NCBI RefSeq assembly: GCF_030817415.1 | Contig: NZ_JAUSZI010000002.1 | Coordinates: forward strand, 8,370,001-8,434,000 | Direction of reading: 5' to 3' | Source of the DNA: Streptomyces umbrinus | Lineage (GTDB): Bacteria; Actinomycetota; Actinomycetes; Streptomycetales; Streptomycetaceae | Length of the DNA: 64,000 nucleotides | Part shown: piece by piece, positions 21,262 through 29,810 of the stretch | How positions within the stretch are numbered: position 1 is the stretch's first letter | Layout of the letters: each line of letters starts with the position of its first letter | Notes under the pieces: generated by a model | Database searches by the model: none | The model's input: the letters and a program-made list of their open reading frames with translations, nothing else | What the model was told of the DNA's origin: nothing | Position numbers and translations under genes: made by a program

Positions 21262-21771
21262 TTACCCCTCCGGCTCCACGAGAGCACGGGCGTAGTTCGC
21301 CATGGACCGCTGGTACCGCGGCAGATGAGCGGCCAGGGCGCCCAGCACGAGCGAGAGCCCCTCACGCTCCCGGCCCAGGCTCGCCAGGCACAGCGCGAGT
21401 GTGGCGCGTACGGCGTCGTCCAACTCGTCGGAGGGCGCGTCGAGTTCGGGCGTCAGCAGTTTGACGCCCTCCTCCGGCTGTCCGGTGTTCCGCAGCGAGC
21501 TGGAGAGCTGGATCTTCGCGCGCCGGCCGCGGTAGCCGTCGAGCCCGCGCGCCAGCGCCTCCTGGTACAGCGGCACGGCACGGTCGGAGTGGCCCGTCGA
21601 GTCCCAGGCGCAGGCCCGCTCGAACGGGCCGACCGGGCTGTCGGCGGGCAGCTCGGCGACCAGCGCGTCGATCACCGCGCGGAAGTCGGCCTCCTCAGCC
21701 TCGGCGTATTCGTCGAAGGTGGCCCAGGCGGCCGTCACTCGCTCGTCCCAGTCAGCATCGATGGTCGTCAC
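21262..21771 (-). CDS. Tetratricopeptide-repeat protein
   Basis: 169 residues, soluble, acidic N-terminus (MTTIDADWDERVTAAWATFD). Two or three TPR-like helical pairs run through about residues 45-160 (ERACAWDSTGHSDRAVPLYQ then GRRAKIQLSSSLRNTGQPEE and ATLALCLASLGREREGLSLV). TPR proteins act as protein-protein adaptors, and this size class is usually annotated only by fold. It lies downstream on the same strand as nothing obvious: the 653-aa gene follows after 60 bp and may be cotranscribed. Function unknown. Confidence 0.8.
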   Translation of the reverse strand: MTTIDADWDERVTAAWATFDEYAEAEEADFRAVIDALVAELPADSPVGPFERACAWDSTGHSDRAVPLYQEALARGLDGYRGRRAKIQLSSSLRNTGQPEEGVKLLTPELDAPSDELDDAVRATLALCLASLGREREGLSLVLGALAAHLPRYQRSMANYARALVEPEG

Positions 21772-22019
21772 GGGCCCACCCTCGCACAGGCGTGCCCGCG
21801 AACGACATCGGCTTTACGCGCCCATCGACAGCCCTGTGCCCCGGCCCTGTCCGACGGCGGAGGACCACCGATGTGGCGCGCGTCACTGTGATGTGTCCGG
21901 TGATGCCGTAAACACGGAGGCGATTGAGCGCCGGGCGTGCGGGAGCCGTATCCGAAGGCAGAGCCCTCTACCGGGGCTCTCAACGGCGTGGGCCGGAACC
22001 GACCCGGAGGTACGTACGA

Positions 22020-22460
22020 ATGCGTTTGACGAGGAAGAGGCTCGCGGTCGGTACGGCCGGGGCGGTCACGGCACTGCTGGCGGTGACCGGCTGCGGCTCG
22101 GACGGCGGCGGGGAGAAGAAGGTCCCCGAGACCGCGAGCGGGAGCCTGGAGCAGATCGCGAGCGAGGCGGGCTGCAAGCCGGACATGCAGACGGACGCCG
22201 ACACGATCCGGCAGGCCATCTGCAAGACCTCCGGCGGCAAGTACATCCTGGCGACGTTCGCCACCGACCGCGGTCAGCGCGAGTGGCTGAACGGGGCGAA
22301 GGACTACGGCGGCTACTACCTCGTCGGCCGCAAGTGGGTCGCCGTCGGCGAGCAGAAGACGGTCACGGCACTGCGCGGCCAGCTCGGCGGGACCATGGAG
22401 GAAGGCTCCGAGCACATGAACCCCGGTGGCAGCCACAACAGCGGCGGTCACAGCAGCTGA
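22020..22460 (+). CDS. Small secreted lipoprotein, function unknown
   Basis: 146 residues with a lipoprotein signal (MRLTRKRLAVGTAGAVTALL, then LAVTGC lipobox, Cys at about 25). The mature part is about 120 residues with two further Cys (EAGCKPDMQTDADTIRQAIC) that could form a disulfide, and a Gly/Ser/His-rich tail (GGSHNSGGHSS). The ATG at 22020 follows CGGAGG. Conserved lipoproteins of this shape occur in Streptomyces, but I know no function. The 248 bp before it (21772-22019) hold the divergent promoters for this gene and the TPR gene and nothing else that I can see. Confidence 0.8.
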   Translation: MRLTRKRLAVGTAGAVTALLAVTGCGSDGGGEKKVPETASGSLEQIASEAGCKPDMQTDADTIRQAICKTSGGKYILATFATDRGQREWLNGAKDYGGYYLVGRKWVAVGEQKTVTALRGQLGGTMEEGSEHMNPGGSHNSGGHSS

Positions 22461-22539
22461 CGGACGGCATCGCCCCGCGCGCCGGCCACGCGGGGCCGAG
22501 GACATTCGGTCGAAGGCATTCAGGGATTCGGGGACAAGC

Positions 22540-22575
22540 GAAAGCCGGCGGTGGGAAATCCCACCGCCGGCTTTC
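22540..22575. terminator. Bidirectional terminator between lipoprotein and DUF1996 genes
   Basis: GAAAGCCGGCGGTGGGA pairs with TCCCACCGCCGGCTTTC, a 17-bp perfect stem with a two-base loop, lying between two convergent genes. Confidence 0.9.
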
Positions 22576-22609
22576 TCGTGCTTACTGCCTGTTGCTCACT
22601 GCCTCTGTG

Positions 22610-24163
22610 TCACTGGCAGTCCTGGCCACTGTTGATGCAGTCGACCACCTGGTTCATCGTGTTCTCGTCGAAGAAGTTGATGAAGTCGTTGTGGTCGGTG
22701 ATCGGCTTGTGCAGCTGGTCCGGGAAGGAGTCCACCGCGAACGGGTTCGTGACCTGATCGCCCTGGATCTGCGGGGCCGCTACGTCGTAGACCAGACGGA
22801 CCTGCAGCTGGGGGATGGCCTGGAAACCGTTGCCACAGGTGCCGTCCGCCTGGACGAAGGACACGTGCGTGCGGTGGTTGGCCGAGTCGATGTTCTGACC
22901 GTCCCAGCAGCTCTGGAAGTTGGTCGTCCGCACCACGGAGCTGCCCTCGGGGCAGATCGGGTACTTGTCCGTCAGCTGACGGTCCTCGAAGCCGGTGCAG
23001 CTCCAGTTGGTGTTGGCGTTGGCGAGACCGTTCACGAAGGACTTGGCGTCACCGGTGATGATGCGCAGGGCAGTGGGCATCGCGACCACGTCGCCCTTCT
23101 GGTTGCCCACGAACTTCAGCTGGGCCTCGGCCGGCTGGAGGATCGTGCCGACGTTGCCGTCCTGACCGCCACCGGGGGCGTTCGCGTCGATGTCGTCCTG
23201 ACCGTCCTGCACACGCAGCACCGGCCAGAAGTACGACGACTTGTCACCCTGGTTCTGGCAGCTGGTGTCGGCCGCCGCCAGGTCCTGGTCGCTCGCGAAA
23301 GCGTCGTTGTCCTGGTTGCCGACGTAGTCGTGCTGGTGCTGCGCACCGTTGCTGACACCGGGAGCGACGATCACGTTGTCCGAGTTGCGGTTCTCGTTCT
23401 CGTTCGTGCCACAGTTCGTGGTGAACGTGCCCGTCGAACCGGAGTCCCCGTTCGCGGGAAGCCCGTTCGGACCGACGCCCTTCGCGCCACCGGTCGGCTG
23501 GACCTGGGTGATGTCCTGGAAGTCGGCAGCCACCGGACCGTTGCCGTCCTGGCCACCGTTGCCCTGGTCCTGACCGTCGCCCTGGTCCTGACCCTGGTCC
23601 TGACCGTCGCCCTGGTCCTGACCCTGGTCCTGGCCGTTGTCCTGGCCCTGATCCTGACCGTCACCGCCCTGGCCTTCGCCGGCGGCGGGCTGGTCGGCCG
23701 GCACGCCCTCACACTCGGCGAGCTGGTCCTGCTGCTGCGGAGCCTTGCCGCCCGAGCGCTGGATGTTGTTGCCGATCCGGTCGATCGTGGCGGTCCGCTT
23801 GGACTTCAGCGGACTGAGGATGGCGTTGTTGACGTAGCTGGAGTCCCCCGCCTGGGCCTGGCGCGTGTCGGCGAGGCGCTTGTAGGCCTCGGTGACCTGC
23901 TGGTCGAGCTTCGCCAGCTCCTTGTCGACACCGGCGCGTGCCCCCTTCGGCACGTCGGTCAGCTGCTGGCCGACGTCCGGACATTTGATCGTCGCCACTC
24001 CGGCGGCCGTCGTCTGCGCGTTCTGCGTCGAGTTCTTGCCCTCGCCCGCAGAAGCGTAGATGTTGGCCGCCAGCAGACCGCCGCCACCCAGCGCGAGAGC
24101 CGCCGATGCGGCTATCGCCCGGTTGGCGAGCGTGGAGCGGCGTTTACGGTTTGTGCGTCCCAT
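22610..24163 (-). CDS. Secreted DUF1996-domain protein with Gly-Gln-Asp repeat linker
   Basis: 517 residues. A basic N-terminus and signal/anchor ([20 protein letters not shown], then [17 protein letters not shown]) come first. An alpha-helical part follows (about 70-160, [20 protein letters not shown]), then a low-complexity linker of [12 protein letters not shown] units (about 175-205). The C-terminal DUF1996 domain (about 260-500) shows [13 protein letters not shown] and [16 protein letters not shown]1996 proteins are secreted in fungi and actinomycetes and their activity is not established. The ATG at 24163 has GAGGAG upstream. The gene is convergent with the lipoprotein gene and follows the kinase/regulator pair on the same strand, a possible regulatory target. 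Confidence 0.85.
   Translation of the reverse strand: MGRTNRKRRSTLANRAIAASAALALGGGGLLAANIYASAGEGKNSTQNAQTTAAGVATIKCPDVGQQLTDVPKGARAGVDKELAKLDQQVTEAYKRLADTRQAQAGDSSYVNNAILSPLKSKRTATIDRIGNNIQRSGGKAPQQQDQLAECEGVPADQPAAGEGQGGDGQDQGQDNGQDQGQDQGDGQDQGQDQGDGQDQGNGGQDGNGPVAADFQDITQVQPTGGAKGVGPNGLPANGDSGSTGTFTTNCGTNENENRNSDNVIVAPGVSNGAQHQHDYVGNQDNDAFASDQDLAAADTSCQNQGDKSSYFWPVLRVQDGQDDIDANAPGGGQDGNVGTILQPAEAQLKFVGNQKGDVVAMPTALRIITGDAKSFVNGLANANTNWSCTGFEDRQLTDKYPICPEGSSVVRTTNFQSCWDGQNIDSANHRTHVSFVQADGTCGNGFQAIPQLQVRLVYDVAAPQIQGDQVTNPFAVDSFPDQLHKPITDHNDFINFFDENTMNQVVDCINSGQDCQ
23571..23630. repeat. 30-bp perfect tandem repeat (2 copies) in the DUF1996 gene
   Basis: The 30-base unit beginning TGACCGTCGCCCTGGTCCTG and ending ACCCTGGTCC occurs twice in a row and decays on both sides (about 23560-23670). 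It encodes the [10 protein letters not shown] linker, so copy number can vary in frame by strand slippage. Confidence 0.85.
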
Positions 24164-24445
24164 GGAACTCCTCTGGCTTCCTTGCGGGGGCATTGAGGCG
24201 CCCGACAGGAGGTGAAGCGGCTCCGTTCAATACGGAGGGGGTTCCTGAGGCGTTCAGTGGTCCAAGAAATTGGTGAGAGTTCGGGGACGCAATCCCGGCG
24301 CAAGGGGCCCAGAAGCCCCTGAAACAACGACAGTTGTGCGGGATTTATTGAATATCATTCAGCGAAAGCGGAACGTCGGACCCGCCTCCTGACGGATCTC
24401 CTGACGACCGCCGCCGATCTTTCCCGATCCTCGTTCGGGACCCTT

Positions 24446-25099
24446 TCAGCGGTCCTGGTCCAAATAGGCGAGAACGGCCAGGACGCGACGGTTGTCATCG
24501 TCCGAGACCTCAAGGCCGAGCTTCGCGAAGATGTTGGACGTGTGCTTTGCGATCGCCCGCTCCGTGACCACCAGTTGGCCCGCGATCGCCGCATTCGACC
24601 TGCCCTGCGCCATCAGTTCCAAAACCTCCAGCTCGCGCGGAGTCACCCGGCCCAGCGGCCGGTCGTCCGCCTGTCGGCGCGTCAGCAACTGCTGGATGAC
24701 CTGCGGATCCATCGCCGTACCGCCCGCCGCGACCCGCCGCACGGCGTCGATGAACTGCTCGGCGTCGAACACCCGGTCCTTGAGCAGATAGCCGACCCCG
24801 CCGGCCCCGTCGGCGAGCAGCTCACGCGCGTACAACTGCTCCACGTGCTGCGAGAGGACCAGCACCGGCAGCCCGGGTCTCGCCCGCCGGGCCGCCAGCG
24901 CGCACTGCAGCCCCTCGTCCGTGTGCGAGGGCGGCAGACGTACGTCGACGACGGCGATGTCCGGGTTCAACTCGGCCAGCGCCCGGGTGAGTTCGGGCCC
25001 GGTCTCGACGGCCGCGGCGATCTCGAAGTCGTACGCCTCCAACAGCCGGACCAGTCCGTCGCGCAGCAGGAACAGGTCTTCGGCTAGGACAACTCGCAA
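24446..25099 (-). CDS. NarL/LuxR-family response regulator
   Basis: 217 residues: receiver domain (about 1-120, VVLAEDLFLLRDGLVRLLEA, phospho-Asp in DIAVVDVRLPP near residue 51, YLLKD with the conserved Lys near 105) and a LuxR helix-turn-helix (about 150-215, TPRELEVLELMAQGRSNAAI). Partner of the upstream histidine kinase. The start is a TTG at 25099 with GGAGAT before it. The two genes overlap by 16 bp, so translation is probably coupled. The receiver contains an SHTDEG insert after the acceptor Asp that is common in this actinobacterial branch. The target genes are unknown. Confidence 0.92.
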   Translation of the reverse strand: MRVVLAEDLFLLRDGLVRLLEAYDFEIAAAVETGPELTRALAELNPDIAVVDVRLPPSHTDEGLQCALAARRARPGLPVLVLSQHVEQLYARELLADGAGGVGYLLKDRVFDAEQFIDAVRRVAAGGTAMDPQVIQQLLTRRQADDRPLGRVTPRELEVLELMAQGRSNAAIAGQLVVTERAIAKHTSNIFAKLGLEVSDDDNRRVLAVLAYLDQDR

Positions 25100-26385
25100 G
25101 GGATCTCCATGGTCACCATGGTGGGGCCGCCCGCGGGACTGCTGACGGCCAGGACGCCGTCGAATGTACCCAGTCGCCGCTCGACTCCGGAGAGTCCCGA
25201 ACCCGCGCCGATCGAGGCGCCCCCGCCGCCGTCGTCGGTGACCGCGATCCGCAGCATGCCGCCGTGCTCCGGGGCATGGTGGATGTCGACCCAGATCCGG
25301 TCCGCCCCCGAGTGCTTTACGGCGTTGGTGAGGACCTCGCTGACGGCGAAGTACGCGGCCGCCTCCACCGGTTCGCCCGCCCGGCCCGGCAACTCCACGT
25401 CCACCTCCGTGCTGATCGGCAGCCGCAGTGCCAACGCCCGTACGGCGTCGCCGAGTCCGCGCTCCGCGAGCACGGGCGGGTGGATACCGCGTACGAGGTC
25501 ACGCAGTTCGGTGAGCGCCTCGGCGGAGGACCTGCGGGCCTGCGCGAGCAACTGCCTGGCCTTCGCCGGGTCCTTCTCGACCAGGGCCTCGATGGTGCCG
25601 AGATCCATGCCCATCGCGACCAGCCTGGCCTGTGCCCCGTCATGCAGGTCCCGTTCGATACGGCGCAGTTCGGCCGCCGAGGTGTCGACGGCGTCGCGCC
25701 GGGTCTCGGTGAGCACACGGACGCGCTCGGCCAGCTCGCCCTGGCCGGATCCGAGGACGGACCGGGTCAGCAGGAAGTGGACCCGCAGCAGCAGGGGAGC
25801 GGTGTGGACACCGGTGACGAGCAGGGCCGCTCCCAGCGCGGCCGCGGCGAGGGCGCTGAGCTGCCCGCTGATGGGCACGAACCCGTACCACCAGCCGACG
25901 CGCGTGCCGTCCGTGAAGACCCGCCACAGCCCGGCGCCGAGCGCGAACCCCTCGAAGGGATAGGTGAGCAGCGCGGCGGGCAGCAGCGCCGTGACGAAAC
26001 CCGCGATCATGTCGACCGGCAGCCACATCAGGTCCCGCCAGGTCGCCGGATCGCCGAGCAGCCGGAAGCACCGCGTCCAGGGGTTCGCGTCCTTCGGCAC
26101 CGGCCGGTACGCGGGCGGGATCCGCACCCCGCACCACTGGGCCGCCACCAGCCGCCGCCAGTTCGCGAAGCCGCGTACGCCCGCCAGCACCCACGGTGTC
26201 GTGACGATGCCGATGCCCAGCGGCACGAGGACGATCGACACGACGGACAGGACGAAGAGGGTGATCGACCCGGCCGGCGCCACGACGGCCAGCAACAGAG
26301 CCCGCGCCCCGGTGACCGCGACGGTACGCAGCCTGCCGCCGACGGTCTCGTTGTCCCCGTTCGTGTTGTCCCCGTTCGTGTTCAT
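25084..26385 (-). CDS. Membrane sensor histidine kinase (NarL/DesK type)
   Basis: 433 residues. Several N-terminal membrane segments (about 25-210, including LLLAVVAPAGSITLFVLSVV) precede a HisKA_3 dimerisation helix with the phospho-His in RRIERDLHDGAQARLVAMGM (about 240-259). An HATPase lid with DDGGGGASIGAGSGLSGVER follows near the C-terminus. It autophosphorylates on His and passes phosphate to the regulator encoded 16 bp inside its 3' end. The ATG at 26385 is used; the open frame continues 16 codons further upstream. A perfect tandem 15-bp repeat right after the start (26351-26380) encodes NTNGDNTNGDN. The signal sensed is unknown. Confidence 0.92.
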   Translation of the reverse strand: MNTNGDNTNGDNETVGGRLRTVAVTGARALLLAVVAPAGSITLFVLSVVSIVLVPLGIGIVTTPWVLAGVRGFANWRRLVAAQWCGVRIPPAYRPVPKDANPWTRCFRLLGDPATWRDLMWLPVDMIAGFVTALLPAALLTYPFEGFALGAGLWRVFTDGTRVGWWYGFVPISGQLSALAAAALGAALLVTGVHTAPLLLRVHFLLTRSVLGSGQGELAERVRVLTETRRDAVDTSAAELRRIERDLHDGAQARLVAMGMDLGTIEALVEKDPAKARQLLAQARRSSAEALTELRDLVRGIHPPVLAERGLGDAVRALALRLPISTEVDVELPGRAGEPVEAAAYFAVSEVLTNAVKHSGADRIWVDIHHAPEHGGMLRIAVTDDGGGGASIGAGSGLSGVERRLGTFDGVLAVSSPAGGPTMVTMEIPCELS

Positions 26386-26472
26386 GCCCTCAGTCTCGCC
26401 GAGCCCGCCGCCTCGGTCACTGGGCCGAACCACCCGGCGGGGGTGGTGCCAACGCCACCCCCCCCGCGGCCC

Positions 26473-27501
26473 TCAGTCGCCCAGGACCTTCGCCTCCACC
26501 GAGGGGTCGAGTCCGACCACCGGCCGGTCGGGGCGCTGGGGAGCGGTGCCTCCTATGCCCTGGAGCCAGCTCCAGGTGTCGGCCACCGTCTCGGCGACCG
26601 GCCGGCACCGCAGTCCGTCCCGTACCGCCCTGGAGACATCCGCCCGGTGCATCGCGTCATGCGACTCCGAGCCCGGCGGCACCCACACCGGAAGCTGGAT
26701 CCACGGCTCGATCCCGGCCGCGAGAACCACCTCGGGATCGGTCCACCGGAGCTCGGCCGGACCTCCCGCGGCTGTGCCTCCGGCAGCCGTGCCTCCCGCG
26801 ACCTGGACGCACGCGTCGAGCAGCGCCCCCATGGTCGCGTGCCCCGACGGACTGATGACGTTGTACGCCCCGTCCGCGCCCGCCTCCACCGCCCCGAGGG
26901 TCCACTCGGCCAGATCGCGGACGTCGACGTACTGGAGCGGCAGTTCACGGGGACCCGGCGCGAGGACGGGCCCGCCGCGCGCCATCCGGTCCAGCCACCA
27001 CGGCAGGCGCCCGATGTTCTCGTACGGGCCGAGGATCAGGCCGGCCCGTACGAGGAGCGCCCGCTCCTCGCCGAAGGCCTCCAGCACGGCCAGTTCGCCG
27101 CCCCGCTTGTCGCGCGCGTAGTCGGTGTGCTCGGCGTCCGGGGAGGCGCCCTCCACCACCGGGCTGCCCTCGTCGTACCCCGCCGCGGGCGGCCAGGCGT
27201 ACACGGAACAGCTCGACACGTACACGTACCGCCGGGCGCGGTTCGCCAGCAGCCGCGCCGCGTTCCGGACGACCCGCGGGGCCGCGGACCAGGTGTCCAC
27301 GACGACGTCCCACTGCTCCTCGGTCCCGGCCAGGGCCGCGAGCCCGTCGGGCGCGGTGCGGTCGCCGTGCAGGGACCGCACTCCCGCCGGAGGTTCGTGG
27401 CGTCCCCGGTGGAAGACGGTCACGTCCCAGCCGCGGGCGAGCGCCGCCTCCACGACGGCGCGGCCCACGAACTCCGTACCACCCAGCATCAGAAGTCTCA
27501 T
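26473..27501 (-). CDS. NAD-dependent epimerase/reductase family protein (extended SDR)
   Basis: 342 residues with an N-terminal Rossmann motif (MRLLMLGGTEFVGRAVVEAA, GGxxFxG form). A VYVSSCSVYAW segment (about 112-122) carries the Ser, and the catalytic Tyr lies in the HTDYARDKRGGE region (about 143-154, YxxxK-like as YARDK). This variant of the atypical/extended SDR family includes sugar-nucleotide epimerases and chloroplast-type NAD-binding proteins. The substrate is not evident. It is followed by the kinase gene 87 bp downstream on the same strand and preceded by the OmpR-type regulator. Start ATG at 27501. Confidence 0.85.
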   Translation of the reverse strand: MRLLMLGGTEFVGRAVVEAALARGWDVTVFHRGRHEPPAGVRSLHGDRTAPDGLAALAGTEEQWDVVVDTWSAAPRVVRNAARLLANRARRYVYVSSCSVYAWPPAAGYDEGSPVVEGASPDAEHTDYARDKRGGELAVLEAFGEERALLVRAGLILGPYENIGRLPWWLDRMARGGPVLAPGPRELPLQYVDVRDLAEWTLGAVEAGADGAYNVISPSGHATMGALLDACVQVAGGTAAGGTAAGGPAELRWTDPEVVLAAGIEPWIQLPVWVPPGSESHDAMHRADVSRAVRDGLRCRPVAETVADTWSWLQGIGGTAPQRPDRPVVGLDPSVEAKVLGD

Positions 27502-27633
27502 GCGGGTGACTCTGCCCGGCGGTCCCGCGCGACGGAACGGGAATCTGCCGACAGGCGAACCGTTCCGCCGACGGACGAATCCGCGAGCGGCACGGGTACG
27601 GGCAGGGGTATGGGTTCTGGTACCGGTCCGGGA

Positions 27634-28218
27634 TCAGCTCGCGGTCGGCGGCGTGTACTTGTACCCCACGCGCCGCACCGTCTTGATCGCATCCCGGTGC
27701 TCCGCCCCGAGCTTGCGGCGCAGCCGGGCGATGTGGACGTCCACGGTCCGGCCGTCGCCCACGTGCCCGTAGCCCCACACCGTGGTGACCAGCTGGTCGC
27801 GGCTGTGCACGCGGTGCGGGTGCGCCACGAGATGCGCGAGCAGCTCGAACTCCAGATACGTGAGATCCAGCGGCCGCCCGCCGACCTCGGCCGTGCGCTG
27901 CACGGTGTCGACGCGTACGAGGGAGTCGTCGCCCTCGCCCTGCGACTCCGCCGGGTCCGCGACCGGCAGGAGCGACGGCTGGTCGGCCGGTACGAGGACC
28001 AGGTACCCGATCATCGGCGGCCGGCCCGGCAGCGTGGGCAGGGTGTGCGGGGGAGCGGGCAGCCAGGTGGCACCCGGCGGGAGAAGGGCCGTGACGTCGA
28101 CCACCTCGTCCCGGTCGACCGCACGCAGTCGAGGGCGGGCCGAGCCCGTGGAAGGGGCCACGGAGGGCGCTGTGGAGGGGGCGGTGGCAACGGAGGAGAA
28201 GGAACGGGTGTTCGCCAT
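27634..28218 (-). CDS. glnRII: OmpR-type winged-helix regulator without receiver (GlnRII-like)
   Basis: 194 residues. The C-terminal 95 residues are a clear OmpR/PhoB winged helix (LTYLEFELLAHLVAHPHRVH, GDGRTVDVHIARLRRKLG, IKTVRRVGYKY). The N-terminal half is not a recognisable receiver: no acidic pocket, no acceptor Asp, and a Ser/Ala/Pro-rich start (SVATAPSTAPSVAPSTG). In S. coelicolor an OmpR-like protein called GlnRII is encoded close to glnII and binds nitrogen-gene promoters. Position next to glnII and fold both fit, so I use that symbol with caution. ATG at 28218. A 40-codon ORF lies upstream on the same strand. Confidence 0.6.
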   Translation of the reverse strand: MANTRSFSSVATAPSTAPSVAPSTGSARPRLRAVDRDEVVDVTALLPPGATWLPAPPHTLPTLPGRPPMIGYLVLVPADQPSLLPVADPAESQGEGDDSLVRVDTVQRTAEVGGRPLDLTYLEFELLAHLVAHPHRVHSRDQLVTTVWGYGHVGDGRTVDVHIARLRRKLGAEHRDAIKTVRRVGYKYTPPTAS

Positions 28219-28297
28219 GAGAGGTCAGCTCTTTCGCGCGAGAGGTCGTCGGAGGACGTACGTCGTGCGCGCTGGCCGAAGGCCGGGATGTACGGCT

Positions 28298-28420
28298 TTA
28301 GAGGGCCCGCGCGTTCACCGCGCGACAACACACCCGGTCGAAGTCGTGATGCTGCCGGGAAGGCCAGAAGGGCTCAAGATCACGACGCCCCGTCGCGATG
28401 AACTCCTGGAAGCCGGTCAT
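28298..28420 (-). CDS. 40-aa leader-like small ORF upstream of the GlnRII-like gene
   Basis: An ATG at 28420 with GAGGG six bases upstream opens a 40-codon frame that begins MTGFQEFIATGRRDLEPFWP and ends HDFDRVCCRAVNARAL, with a TAA stop at 28298. About 80% of third codon positions are G or C, as expected for real Streptomyces coding DNA. Two adjacent Cys codons are both the rarer TGT. It ends 79 bp before the regulator start. The spacer can form a GGCC-TTC-GGCC hairpin and a longer GCGCG/CGCGC pairing. This resembles a regulatory leader peptide, but a stand-alone small protein is equally possible. Confidence 0.6.
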   Translation of the reverse strand: MTGFQEFIATGRRDLEPFWPSRQHHDFDRVCCRAVNARAL

Positions 28421-28486
28421 GCCCTCATTGAAGCAGACACCCGCCACCACAGCAGCCTCCTCTCACTGGTCGGACGCCAACTATTC

Positions 28487-28540
28487 AGGGGCGCGGGGCT
28501 GTGTCGATTTGCGGCTCCGCCGCGGGGCGCGACCAGCCCC
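28487..28540. repeat. Intergenic repeat of the GGGGCGCGGGGCTGTNTCGATTT family (copy 1)
   Basis: The 54-bp segment CAGGGGCGCGGGGCTGTGTC...GCGCGACCAGCCCC matches the segment at 62321-62376 at most positions. Its ends (GGGGCGCGGGGCT and the GGGGCGCGACCAGCCCC side) can pair. It lies between the 40-aa ORF and glnII. Confidence 0.7.
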
Positions 28541-28589
28541 CACCCACCCGCACTCGCCCACGCACCCGACACCACCCCTGACAGAACGC

Positions 28590-28626
28590 GGAAGGGGCGC
28601 CCACCACAAGGGTGGGCGCCCCTTCC
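28590..28626. terminator. Terminator of glnII
   Basis: GGAAGGGGCGCCCACC pairs with GGTGGGCGCCCCTTCC, a 16-bp perfect stem with an ACAAG loop, 18 bp after the glnII stop. Confidence 0.9.
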
Positions 28627-28643
28627 AAAGAACAACAGCCGAA

Positions 28644-29672
28644 TCAGACCTGCCCGGCCTTCTCAAGGGCAGAGCAGCACGTGTCGACGATCAGCCGAGT
28701 CACCAGGTACGGGTCGACGTTGGCGTTGGGCCGCCGGTCCTCGATGTACCCCTTGCCGTCCTTCTCCACCTGCCAGGGGATCCGCACCGAGGCACCACGG
28801 TTGGACACACCGTAGGAGTACTCGTTCCACGGAGCGGTCTCGTGCAGACCGGTCAGCCGGTCGTCGATCCCGGCACCGTAGTTCTTGACGTGGTCGAGCG
28901 GCTTCGAGCCCTCGCCCAGCGACTCGCACGCGGTGATGATCGCGTCGTAACCCTCGCGCATCGCCTTGGTGGAGAAGTTGGTGTGCGCCCCCGCGCCGTT
29001 CCAGTCGCCCTTCACCGGCTTCGGGTCCAGCGTCGCGGAGACGTCGAAGTCCTCGGCGGTGCGGTAGAGCAGCCAGCGGGCCACCCACAGCTGGTCGGCG
29101 ACCTCCAGCGGCGAGACCGGGCCGACCTGGAACTCCCACTGGCCGGGCATGACCTCGGCGTTGATGCCGGAGATGGCGAGACCGGCCTTGAGGCAGTTGT
29201 CCAGGTGTGCCTCGACGACGTCACGGCCGAAGATCTCGTCCGAGCCGACGCCGCAGTAGTAGCCGCCCTGCGCGGCCGGGAAGCCGCCCTCGGGGAAGCC
29301 GAGCGGGCGCGAGCCCTTGAAGAAGGTGTACTCCTGCTCGATGCCGAAGATCGGCTCCTGCGCGGCGAACTTCTCCGCGACCTCGGTGAGCGCGGCACGG
29401 GTGTTGGACTCGTGCGGCGTCATGTCGATGTTGAGGACCTCGCACATGACGAGCACGTCGTCGCCGCCGCGGATCGGGTCCGGGAAGACGGCGACCGGCT
29501 TGAGCACGCGGTCGGAGGCGTGACCCTCGGCCTGGTTCGTGGAGGACCCGTCGAAGCCCCAGATCGGCAGCTCGGCACCCTTGGCGTCGTCGGCCAGTAT
29601 CTTCGTCTTCGAACGGAGCTTGGCCGTCGGCTCGGTGCCGTCGATCCAGATGTACTCAGCCTTGAAGGTCAC
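28644..29672 (-). CDS. glnII: Glutamine synthetase II (eukaryotic type)
   Basis: 342 residues, the usual GSII length (GSI has about 470). The N-terminus TFKAEYIWIDGTEPTAKLRS and the segments FGIEQEYTFFKG (about 115-126), GINAEVMPGQWEFQVGPVSP (about 178-197) and NGAGAHTNFSTKAMRE (about 230-245) are the conserved ATP, glutamate and metal-binding parts. It condenses ammonium and glutamate to glutamine. GSII is heat-labile and not adenylylated, and in Streptomyces it is controlled mainly by transcription through GlnR. The start is the GTG at 29672 preceded by GAAGGATG; an ATG at 29681 would add three residues. Confidence 0.95.
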   Translation of the reverse strand: MTFKAEYIWIDGTEPTAKLRSKTKILADDAKGAELPIWGFDGSSTNQAEGHASDRVLKPVAVFPDPIRGGDDVLVMCEVLNIDMTPHESNTRAALTEVAEKFAAQEPIFGIEQEYTFFKGSRPLGFPEGGFPAAQGGYYCGVGSDEIFGRDVVEAHLDNCLKAGLAISGINAEVMPGQWEFQVGPVSPLEVADQLWVARWLLYRTAEDFDVSATLDPKPVKGDWNGAGAHTNFSTKAMREGYDAIITACESLGEGSKPLDHVKNYGAGIDDRLTGLHETAPWNEYSYGVSNRGASVRIPWQVEKDGKGYIEDRRPNANVDPYLVTRLIVDTCCSALEKAGQV

Positions 29673-29794
29673 GGGCCACATCCTTCGGGGTGGGTCTCTC
29701 AGCGCAATGCGGGTGCTGCGGCGCTGCGGCACTGGGGCGCCGCGGGGATGCCGGGAAGCCTGTCAACAGGCGATTTCCCGATCATTGCTCGAAT

Positions 29795-29810
29795 GTGAAC
29801 CCCGTGTTAC
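29795..29810. promoter_or_regulatory. Candidate GlnR box upstream of glnII
   Basis: On the minus strand the sequence reads GTAAC, six bases, then TTCAC (GTAACACGGGGTTCAC), 123 bp before the start. The GlnR consensus is GTnAC-N6-GnAAC; the first half fits and the second only partly. A further GAAAT lies about 20 bp downstream. The rest of the 344-bp gap 29673-30016 is glnII promoter and the tail region of the MarR gene, with no further gene seen. Confidence 0.4.

Noticed and set aside
23560..23670. CRISPR-like array
   Set aside because: Only two perfect adjacent 30-bp units, no spacers and in-frame coding of a GQD linker, so it is a coding tandem repeat.
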